Position numbers and translations under genes: made by a program
Shown here: positions 6,121-10,814 of the stretch, one piece after another
Position numbering within the stretch: position 1 is the first letter of the stretch
How the letters are laid out: each line of letters begins with the position of its first letter
The notes under the pieces: model-generated
Told to the model about the DNA's origin: nothing
The model's database searches: none
What the model saw: only the letters and a program-made list of their open reading frames with translations
Source of the DNA: Solirubrobacterales bacterium
GTDB taxonomy: Bacteria; Actinomycetota; Thermoleophilia; Solirubrobacterales; 70-9
Length of the DNA stretch: 10,814 nucleotides
Assembly (NCBI GenBank): GCA_030152505.1
Contig: JASLJO010000197.1
Span: 1 to 10,814 of the forward strand
Reading direction: 5' to 3'

Positions 6121-6837
6121 ATGAGCGGCAATCTCAAGGCCCTGGGCCTCGCCCTGGCCGCCGTGTTCGCGTTCAGCGCGATCTCGGCTTCGGGAGCATC
6201 GGCAGCCACAGAACCGATTGCCCAGTTCTGGTGTGACGGGTATCCGTGCACCTCTCGCGCCGAACAGCCACCGGAAGAACGCGGAAAATTCGTTACTGCC
6301 GCTGGAGCGCTCGAATGCGAAGTCGTGAAATTCGAAGGCACGATCACCGGTCCGACGACGGGCCCCACGGCGACAGCGACGTACGAAAAATGCGTGCTGC
6401 ATAACAACCTCACCGGGACCACCGACCCGGCGACAGTCACAATGAACGGCTGCAACTACAAACTGACAGTCCACTACCACGAAACAAAAAAAGGCGCCGG
6501 AGTCAAAGCCGATGAATACAGCGGCAGCGAGGATGGCGAATGCCCGGCAGGCAAAAAGAAAGAAATCCACGTCTTCAAAGACGCTGCGCACACGGAACTG
6601 AAGTGCACATACCAGGCCGAATCGCTCACCCTCGACAATGTCGACTACAAGGACGAGACAGGCAGCGCAGTCGAAGGATCGCTAACAGAATCAACGACAA
6701 GCATCAAAAGGACGGCCGGCACGCTGATCAACTGCGGCGCAGAAAACCAGACGGCAAAAGCGTCCGGCAGATTGACAGCGAAATGCACAAACGAAAAACA
6801 AGAAACAACAGAATGCGGCATCAAAACAATCCCGTAG
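6121..6837 (+). CDS. Secreted cysteine-rich protein of unknown function (Thermoleophilia-type family)
   Basis: A 238-aa exported protein. Seen: a clean Sec signal peptide (MSGNLK then a hydrophobic core to about 24) with an Ala-X-Ala type site near 26-29; the mature part has ten cysteines (38, 43, 66, 91, 111, 141, 162, 205, 222, 232), enough for five disulphides, and no membrane anchor. The local style (TATYEKC, VTMNGCNYKLTV, GECPAGKKKEI) resembles the large families of small secreted beta-rich proteins I associate with Solirubrobacterales; this is recollection, and no function is known. Start: ATG with AAAGGA 7 bases upstream, a clear ribosome binding site. Codons differ from the neighbours: many AAA, GAA, ACA, especially in the second half. 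It has its own extended -10 promoter and a strong hairpin downstream, so it is a self-contained unit sitting inside the respiratory cluster and possibly a later insertion. Confidence 0.8.
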   Translation: MSGNLKALGLALAAVFAFSAISASGASAATEPIAQFWCDGYPCTSRAEQPPEERGKFVTAAGALECEVVKFEGTITGPTTGPTATATYEKCVLHNNLTGTTDPATVTMNGCNYKLTVHYHETKKGAGVKADEYSGSEDGECPAGKKKEIHVFKDAAHTELKCTYQAESLTLDNVDYKDETGSAVEGSLTESTTSIKRTAGTLINCGAENQTAKASGRLTAKCTNEKQETTECGIKTIP

Positions 6838-6919
6838 CGACCTGGACTGAGGGATTTACACGAGGCTCGCTGCCGTGATCTCCGGACATGAGACCTTGCC
6901 TTGAATCTCCTCAGAAGAA

Positions 6920-6959
6920 GGAACCCCGGTGCCGGCCTGTGGGGCGGCGCCGGGGTTCC
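6920..6959 (+). terminator. Strong GC-rich hairpin after the secreted-protein gene
   Basis: A 15-bp stem (GGAACCCCGGTGCCG, 6920-6934, against 6945-6959) with one G-T wobble and a 10-base loop lies 83 bases after the stop at 6837. It has no T-run, as is common for actinobacterial terminators. The rest of 6838-7077 shows no convincing gene. Confidence 0.65.
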
Positions 6960-7077
6960 GCCCTGTTGCTCCAGCCACGCAGGGCGCCAGGAAGAGCTCG
7001 ATCGTCAACTCCCGCGACCCCTGCGTCAGCGGGGCTGAGCAAACGAGGCGTACCTCGCGCCACGCGGCCGTCGCGGC

Positions 7078-7086
7078 TGATAGAAA
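7078..7086 (+). promoter_or_regulatory. Candidate extended -10 before the one-helix protein
   Basis: TGATAGAAA gives TGn followed by TAGAAA, 7 bases before GTG 7094. The spacing is like that seen before the subunit II-like gene and would make the GTG the first or second codon of a leaderless message. Supports, but does not prove, the GTG start. Confidence 0.35.
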
Positions 7087-7093
7087 TCCGCCT

Positions 7094-7207
7094 GTGGACC
7101 GCGAGACCGCGAGACGAGACATGGCCGCCGGCCTGCTGGCCGGCGGAATCGCCGCCGCGATCTTCGCCCTCTGCTTCGTCGCGGCGACCCTCTACATCGC
7201 ATCGTGA
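7094..7207 (+). CDS. Tiny single-helix membrane protein in the oxidase cluster
   Basis: Encodes 37 aa if started at GTG 7094, or 28 aa from ATG 7121. Residues after VDRETARRD form a single hydrophobic helix (MAAGLLAGGIAAAIFALCF and on to LYIAS). The stop overlaps the next start as TGATG (7205-7209), which points to translational coupling and is the main reason for believing the gene. Position and topology recall the very small one-helix accessory subunits of oxidases, such as subunit IIa of ba3-type enzymes or similar supernumerary subunits, but no residue motif allows a family assignment. The GTG start is favoured because an extended -10 lies 7 bases upstream; GAGACGAGAC before ATG 7121 could serve as a weak ribosome binding site. 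Function unknown; likely a membrane partner of the adjacent subunit IV-like protein. Confidence 0.55.
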   Translation: MDRETARRDMAAGLLAGGIAAAIFALCFVAATLYIAS

Positions 7208-7497
7208 TGAGTGAGCATCGCCAGATTCCCGAGCCCGGCGAGCTGATCTACCCGTCCCGCCCTTCCTGGGCACCGGCCTTCTTCGCCTTCGGCGCGATCG
7301 GCGCCGTCTGCGGCATCTTCGCCGAGGGCTTCATGGTGCGCGGTTGGATCTACTCGATCATCGGCATCGTCATCCTGCTCTTCGCCCTGCGCAGCATGAT
7401 CCGCGGCGCCGGCCGCGACTACTTCCGCCTGCCCCGCAGACAGCACGCCCGCGGCGCCGTTCTCCCCGTGGAGACGCTCTCTCCACCCAAGTCCTGA
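7207..7497 (+). CDS. Two-helix cytochrome c oxidase subunit IV-like protein
   Basis: A 96-aa protein (ATG 7207; the GTG just before it is possible) with a short polar N-terminus ending RPSWAP, two membrane helices (about 22-41 and 47-65) and a basic tail (RDYFRLPRRQ at 71-80). The pattern, Pro-Ser-Trp-x-Pro before a pair of Gly/Ala-rich helices, resembles the small subunit IV or C-terminal subunit I extension of bacterial aa3 oxidases. That is a structural resemblance, not a motif-based proof. It overlaps the one-helix gene by one base and is convergent with the CBS gene. Context suggests an accessory subunit of an aa3-type complex or of the ligand-less paralogue in this cluster. No cofactor residues are expected or seen. 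Confidence 0.6.
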   Translation: MSEHRQIPEPGELIYPSRPSWAPAFFAFGAIGAVCGIFAEGFMVRGWIYSIIGIVILLFALRSMIRGAGRDYFRLPRRQHARGAVLPVETLSPPKS

Positions 7498-7518
7498 CGC
7501 ACAGGCGTCAGTCAGGAC
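7491..7518. terminator. Bidirectional hairpin at the convergent gene ends
   Basis: Two nested foldings: GTCCTGAC (7491-7498) with GTCAGGAC (7511-7518), or CTGACGC (7494-7500) with GCGTCAG (7505-7511) around an ACAG loop. The structure contains both stop codons (7495-7497 on + and 7510-7508 on -), so it probably ends transcripts from both sides. Confidence 0.5.
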
Positions 7519-7909
7519 TCATTCCGGACGTTGCGCCCGCAGCGGTCCAGCAGCGCACGATGTCGCGGATCGAAAGGATGCCGACCAGGGCCCCCTCCTC
7601 GAAGACGACGAGATGGCGGATCCCTCGGGTCGACATCTCCGAGGCGGCGTGCTCGAGGCTCCACTCGGGCGAGGCAGCGACCACGCCTTCGCTCATGTGG
7701 GCCGAGACGAGCTCGGTGTCGGGGTCCTGCCCACGGCCGAGCGAGTCGAGGATGTCGCGCTCGGTGACGATGCAAGGCACCGGTTGCTCGTCATCGCTGA
7801 CCAGCGCGGCGCCGACGCCCTTCTCAACCATCATCGTCGCCGCCTCGCGCAGCGTGTGCGATGGGCCGACGGTGAGGACCACCTCCGACATCCCGTCCCG
7901 TACCTGCAT
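7508..7909 (-). CDS. Stand-alone CBS-pair protein
   Basis: A 133-aa soluble protein made of two CBS repeats (about 8-57 and 71-121), which together form a Bateman module. Such modules usually bind adenine nucleotides or S-adenosyl compounds and act as energy or ligand sensors for a partner protein. Seen: TLREAATMMVEKGVGAALV with TERDILDSL (49-57) in the first repeat, and SLEHAASEMSTRGIRHLVV with SIRDIVRCW (113-121) in the second; the TERD/SIRD turn is the nucleotide-contact position in the family. There is no fused catalytic or transporter domain, so it must act in trans. The start is firm: ATG 7909 has AAAGGAGG 8 bases upstream, the best ribosome binding site in the window. Convergent with the subunit IV-like gene and divergent from the cytochrome c gene. 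Confidence 0.9.
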   Translation of the reverse strand: MQVRDGMSEVVLTVGPSHTLREAATMMVEKGVGAALVSDDEQPVPCIVTERDILDSLGRGQDPDTELVSAHMSEGVVAASPEWSLEHAASEMSTRGIRHLVVFEEGALVGILSIRDIVRCWTAAGATSGMSPD

Positions 7910-8009
7910 TTTTCGGGCCTCCTTTGCGGCTCGCGGGTTCGTGCGGATCGCCTCAAGCCTACCCGACGTTCCAACCGCAGCCAGGCACGGTCAGCACGGC
8001 CCTGGCATA

Positions 8010-8015
8010 TAGACT
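8010..8015 (+). promoter_or_regulatory. Candidate -10 element of the diheme cytochrome c gene
   Basis: TAGACT within ATATAGACTCC, 19 bases before the ATG at 8035. The same TAGACTCC is found on the minus strand before the thioredoxin reductase-like gene. No -35 recognised. Confidence 0.35.
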
Positions 8016-8034
8016 CCGGCGCGCCCCGCGCCGT

Positions 8035-8739
8035 ATGACGATGCCGAAGCCACCGATCCCGATCCGCGCCCTGCTCGCCCTCGCGGCCCTGGCGGCGGTC
8101 GCCGTCACCTCCTCCGGTTGCGGCACCACCACGGCCGACGTGCAGCGCGGCCGTGTCCTCTTCGTCCAGAAGTGCGGCGTCTGCCACTCCATGGCCGAGG
8201 CGGGCACGACTGCCCAGATCGGACCCAACCTCGATGACGCCTTCGCCGCGGCCCGGGCGGCCGGCGAGACCAACAGCACGATCGAAGGGATCGTCATCCC
8301 GCAGGTCGAGTTCCCACGGCCGAGCACCGACAACCCGAACAACTCGATGCCCGCCGACATCGTCAGCGGCCAGGATCTCGACGACGTCGCCGCCTACGTA
8401 GGCATGTACGCCGGCGTGCCGGGTGCGGCGCCGCCCAAGGCGCCCGGCGGCCCCGGTGCCCAGGTCTTTGCCAACAACGGCTGTGGCGGCTGTCACACGC
8501 TCGCCGCCGCCGAATCCGGCGGGACCGTCGGTCCCAACCTCGACGAAGCGCTGCCAGGCCAGAATCCGGCCATGGTCGAAACGTCGATCGTCGACCCGAA
8601 TGCCCAGATCGTCAAGGGCTACCCGGCCAACGTGATGCCGTCCAACTTCGGCGAAACGCTGTCGAAAAAAGAAGTCGAAGACCTCGTCCAGTACCTGCTG
8701 AAGGAAACGGGCGGCGGCTCCAAGGGCAGCGGGGGCTGA
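8035..8739 (+). CDS. Membrane-anchored diheme cytochrome c lipoprotein
   Basis: A 234-aa electron-transfer protein with two class I cytochrome c domains. Seen: a lipoprotein-type signal (basic start, hydrophobic 11-24, then TSSGC with Cys29 as the lipidated residue); heme site one C47-GV-CH (47-51) with Met105 in NNSMPAD as likely axial ligand; a Pro/Gly linker near 129-141; heme site two C150-GG-CH (150-154) with Met201 in ANVMPSN; and a Gly/Ser tail. Both heme sites look complete. It would sit on the outer face of the membrane and could feed electrons to an oxidase, normally through CuA. The subunit II-like protein here has no CuA, so the true acceptor is probably another complex. Start: ATG 8035 or 8041, two residues apart; no clear ribosome binding site. 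It is followed after 43 bases by ctaA. Confidence 0.9.
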   Translation: MTMPKPPIPIRALLALAALAAVAVTSSGCGTTTADVQRGRVLFVQKCGVCHSMAEAGTTAQIGPNLDDAFAAARAAGETNSTIEGIVIPQVEFPRPSTDNPNNSMPADIVSGQDLDDVAAYVGMYAGVPGAAPPKAPGGPGAQVFANNGCGGCHTLAAAESGGTVGPNLDEALPGQNPAMVETSIVDPNAQIVKGYPANVMPSNFGETLSKKEVEDLVQYLLKETGGGSKGSGG

Positions 8740-8744
8740 GCGAG

Positions 8745-8763
8745 GCGGCCGCGTCCCGGCCGC
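8745..8763 (+). terminator. Intercistronic hairpin between the cytochrome c gene and ctaA
   Basis: A perfect 7-bp GC stem (GCGGCCG/CGGCCGC) with a 5-base loop lies 6 bases after the cytochrome c stop and 19 bases before the ctaA start. It may be a partial terminator or an mRNA end-stabilising structure; it has no T-run. Confidence 0.4.
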
Positions 8764-8782
8764 TGACATCATCTGAGCGAGG

Positions 8783-9778
8783 ATGAGGATCCGCCTCAAA
8801 GACCGTTTCGAGATCTCGCCGGGACGCTACGCCCTCGTCGCCCTCGTCGCTCTCGGCGCCCTCGCGTTGATCGTGCTCACCGGGGCGGGCGTGCGGCTCA
8901 CCGGTTCAGGTCTCGGCTGCCCGGACTGGCCCAAGTGCTATGGCGGCACCGTACCGCCACTCGACACCCACGCCGTGATCGAGTACGGCAACCGGTTGCT
9001 CACCGGCTTCGTCGGCCTCGCCGTGATCGCCGCAAGCGTGCTCGCCTGGTTCCGTCAGCCCTTTCGCGGCCACCTCGCCCTCTTCGGCGCGCTGCTGCCG
9101 CTCGGCGTGATCGGCCAGGCGATCCTCGGTGGTCTCGTGGTCAAGTACCACCTCGCACCGGGGCTCGTGATGAGCCACTTCATCCTCTCGATGCTACTCC
9201 TCGACGCATCCTTCGCCCTCGCCTGGTGCGCGCGCTACGAGCCGTGGGAGCGGCGCCGCTCCGACGACCGGCTCGGCGTCTGGGCGGTACGGGCGCTGGT
9301 CCCTCTGGGCCAGCTGACGATTCTCGCCGGCACGATCGCCACCGCCTCCGGCCCACATGCCGGCGCCCACGCCGGCCAACTCGTCCACCGCTTCACCTTC
9401 GAGGGCGCCGGCACGCTGGAATGGGTCGTACAGCGTCACGCCGCGATCGCCACCGTCTTCGGTCTCGCGGCGATTGGCGTCTGGCTGCTCCTGCGCCGCC
9501 CTGGCGGCGACAGGCGCGCCGTCCGCCCCCTCACCGCGGTGATCGCCCTGCTCGCCCTACAGGGCGCCGTGGGTGGTCTGCAGTGGTGGCTGAAGCTTCC
9601 CGGCGAGCTCGTCTGGGTCCACGTCGCCCTGGCAACCCTCACCTGGCTGGCGATGCTCTGGACGGTGGCAACGGCGGGTCGACTGGAGTCGGGTCGCGGT
9701 GCCGCTGCCGCGGCCACTCGGGGGCCGTCACAGCAAGAACCAGTGGACGGTCCCGGAGAGCCCCAACCAGTGGCCTGA
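8783..9778 (+). CDS. ctaA: Heme A synthase (COX15/CtaA family)
   Basis: Oxidises the C8 methyl of heme O to the formyl of heme A in the membrane, the step after CtaB. The 331-aa protein has the family's eight helices in two four-helix halves. Seen: TGSGLGCPDWPKCYG (40-54), whose Cys46 and Cys52 are the extracellular cysteine pair; catalytic-type Glu67 in EYGNRLLTG; His123 and His132 in the first half; His202 (LVHRF), His219 (QRHAA) and His280 (WVHVA) in the second half, placed where the family binds heme; WWLKLPGELVWVH (268-280). The Ala/Pro-rich tail after 300 is not conserved. All key residues are intact, so the host should make heme A and must own at least one oxidase able to use it. The ATG 8783 is preceded by GAGCGAGG directly before it, a poorly spaced ribosome binding site. 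Confidence 0.93.
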   Translation: MRIRLKDRFEISPGRYALVALVALGALALIVLTGAGVRLTGSGLGCPDWPKCYGGTVPPLDTHAVIEYGNRLLTGFVGLAVIAASVLAWFRQPFRGHLALFGALLPLGVIGQAILGGLVVKYHLAPGLVMSHFILSMLLLDASFALAWCARYEPWERRRSDDRLGVWAVRALVPLGQLTILAGTIATASGPHAGAHAGQLVHRFTFEGAGTLEWVVQRHAAIATVFGLAAIGVWLLLRRPGGDRRAVRPLTAVIALLALQGAVGGLQWWLKLPGELVWVHVALATLTWLAMLWTVATAGRLESGRGAAAAATRGPSQQEPVDGPGEPQPVA

Positions 9779-9792
9779 CGACGGTGTCCAGC

Positions 9793-10005
9793 TCAGTGGC
9801 CTTTGATCACCGCAGCGGCGATCAGGACCCCGACCGAGACCCACGACAGTCCCATGACCATCCAGCTAGAGATCTGCAACCGCCGCTGATCTCGCTCCCA
9901 AAATCGTCTCCGTACGTCCGCTTCGAGCGCCCACATTTTGCCTTTGAGCGTCGCCATATCGCATTGCAGGCGACTTAGCTCTCTATCTCTCCAATCGTCC
10001 AGCAT
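9793..10005 (-). CDS. Small coiled-coil protein with one C-terminal membrane helix
   Basis: A 70-aa possible gene. Seen: residues 3-45 are strongly charged and helical with heptad-like spacing (ELSRLQCDMATLKGKM and onward to RRRFWERDQRRL), followed by one membrane helix at about 49-67 and a short KGH end. This tail-anchored coiled-coil plan is like small hemolysin XhlA-type or phage-type membrane proteins, but nothing allows assignment. Codons include AGA, AAA and CTA, which are rarer in the neighbours. No convincing ribosome binding site precedes ATG 10005. It is convergent with ctaA, 14 bases from its stop, and downstream of the UspA-like gene by 76 bases. The coherent helix-then-TM layout favours a real gene. 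Confidence 0.5.
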   Translation of the reverse strand: MLDDWRDRELSRLQCDMATLKGKMWALEADVRRRFWERDQRRLQISSWMVMGLSWVSVGVLIAAAVIKGH

Positions 10006-10081
10006 GTCCGCATCGTAACAGTTTCGCGGACAATATGTTTCCTCAGCGTCCTTGCCCTAGTCGCCTTCCCCTGGCCGGCAA

Positions 10082-10732
10082 TTAATTGGCAACGCGATTC
10101 GGAGCCAGATCGACGACCACGTGGGTGATCGGCAGGTCGATCTCGTTGCGAGCGCGCTCCACCACTCCGTTCTCCAACCAGCGTGAGCGGTGCGGCGGGT
10201 GCGTCGAGATCACTATCTCGTCGGCCGGGAATACCCGCAGCGCGTCCTCGATCGCCACGTTCGGGTCGGAGTCGCCGATCTCGCCCTTCGCCTTCAATCC
10301 CAACGCGTCGATCGCGATCAGCGAGAGCTCCATCCGCTGGCGCGCCAGCTCGATCCCTTCGTCGATGTCGGATGCCCAGTGGGAGGCGCGGCTCCCGGTC
10401 AGCGCCGGCGTTACCACGAGGATCTCGCAGTTCCGGGCGCGGCAGCGCCCCCGAATCTCCTCCAGCAGAGCATCTCCCTCGACCGTCTCGTTGGCGACCA
10501 CCAGCAGCCTGTGCTTGCCATCGCCACCGCGGGTCAGCTCGACGTTGCGCGAGAGGGAACCGCGCGAGCTGCGGTAGGCAACCCCCGCTCCGAACCCGAT
10601 CAGCATCGCCGCCCAGACCACCCCGACGACGGGCCGGGTAAGCAAAGTCAGCCCGATCACCGAGACGGCCGCCACGCCGATCACAACCACCCACCGAAAA
10701 GCGTCAGCCTCGGATCTCAGGGGATTGTGCAT
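10082..10732 (-). CDS. Membrane-tethered UspA-like protein next to oxidase subunit III
   Basis: A 216-aa protein with two N-terminal membrane helices (about 13-32 and 36-53), then a soluble alpha/beta domain (74-210) with the layout of a universal stress protein: a first strand HRLLVVAN, a middle strand CEILVVTPAL, a region GEIGDSDPNVAIEDALRVFP (150-169), a strand ADEIVISTHPP (170-180) and a last strand ITHVVVDL (202-209). The clear G-x2-G-x9-G ATP loop of classical UspA is not seen, so nucleotide binding is doubtful. It starts (ATG 10732) 20 bases after the subunit III stop, with GAGGT about 12 bases upstream, so it is likely in the same operon. A role in oxidase assembly or stress response is only inferred from position. 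Confidence 0.65.
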   Translation of the reverse strand: MHNPLRSEADAFRWVVVIGVAAVSVIGLTLLTRPVVGVVWAAMLIGFGAGVAYRSSRGSLSRNVELTRGGDGKHRLLVVANETVEGDALLEEIRGRCRARNCEILVVTPALTGSRASHWASDIDEGIELARQRMELSLIAIDALGLKAKGEIGDSDPNVAIEDALRVFPADEIVISTHPPHRSRWLENGVVERARNEIDLPITHVVVDLAPNRVAN

Positions 10733-10752
10733 ACCCCAGTTTTACCTCGTGA

Positions 10753-10814
10753 CTAGAGGATGTAAACAGCGGTATAGACGATGATCCACATCACGTCGAC
10801 GAAGTGCCAGTAGA
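10753..10814 (-). CDS. ctaE: Cytochrome c oxidase subunit III, last 19 codons (partial)
   Basis: The frame entering from the right edge reads YWHFVDVMWIIVYTAVYIL then TAG (10755-10753). YWHFVDVxW is the highly conserved C-terminal helix of COX3, and the protein ends where family members end. Subunit III stabilises the subunit I/II core of aa3-type oxidases. It looks canonical here, which suggests a normal aa3 oxidase is encoded beyond the window, separate from the ligand-poor subunit I/II pair at 2732-5112. The gene is upstream of, and probably co-transcribed with, the UspA-like gene. Only the end is visible, so no statement about the rest is possible. Confidence 0.85.
   Translation of the reverse strand, partial: YWHFVDVMWIIVYTAVYIL

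Noticed and set aside
6929..7093. Upstream extension of the one-helix protein to 92 codons
   Set aside because: The extension begins within the terminator hairpin and has no coherent sequence; GTG 7094 or ATG 7121 fit better.
9768..9802. Direct repeat CAGTGGCCT at 9768-9776 and 9794-9802
   Set aside because: Only 9 bases, at the convergent ends of two genes, with no flanking mobile-element features.

Overview
The window is high-GC DNA in which lysine and glutamate codons mostly end in G. Gene content, very short gene spacing and one secreted cysteine-rich protein all suggest an actinobacterium, most likely of the class Thermoleophilia (Solirubrobacter/Conexibacter type). That placement is inference from protein style, not from a marker gene.

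Layout. 1-494 (-): N-terminal part of a thioredoxin-reductase-like flavoprotein, cut by the window edge. 554-2642 (-): a tight pair encoding a PAP2/Aur1-type phosphatase-transferase and a YbhN/LPG-synthase-TM membrane protein. From an 89-bp divergent spacer the + strand then carries a respiratory cluster: cytochrome oxidase subunit II-like (2732-3430), subunit I-like (3427-5112) and heme O synthase ctaB (5118-6017). A secreted Cys-rich protein with its own promoter and terminator (6121-6837) interrupts the cluster. It resumes with a tiny one-helix protein (7094-7207) coupled to a two-helix subunit IV-like protein (7207-7497). A CBS-pair protein (7508-7909, -) is convergent with these. A diheme lipoprotein cytochrome c (8035-8739) and heme A synthase ctaA (8783-9778) follow. 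The right end is on the - strand: a 70-aa coiled-coil/one-helix protein, a membrane-tethered UspA-like protein, and the last 19 codons of a canonical cytochrome oxidase subunit III.

The main observation concerns the subunit I and II genes. They have full-length, uninterrupted frames and keep the scaffold of the aa3-type heme-copper oxidase. Subunit I nevertheless lacks five of its six heme and copper histidine ligands, the catalytic tyrosine register and the main D- and K-channel residues. Subunit II lacks both CuA cysteines and one CuA histidine. Both proteins appear unable to do classical oxygen reduction, yet they are translationally coupled and sit beside intact genes for heme O/A synthesis, a diheme cytochrome c and a normal-looking subunit III. 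This looks like a retained cofactor-less pseudo-oxidase (scaffold, assembly factor, channel or regulatory partner of a real aa3 oxidase) rather than decay. The thioredoxin reductase-like fragment at the left edge also has a degraded CxxC and NADPH motif, but there the edge position demands caution.

Several genes share a TAnnnT-type -10 element 7-19 bases before the start codon with no clear ribosome binding site, suggesting leaderless or very short-leader transcripts. No tRNA, rRNA, CRISPR array, insertion sequence or integrase was seen, and there is no gene-free stretch longer than 300 bases.
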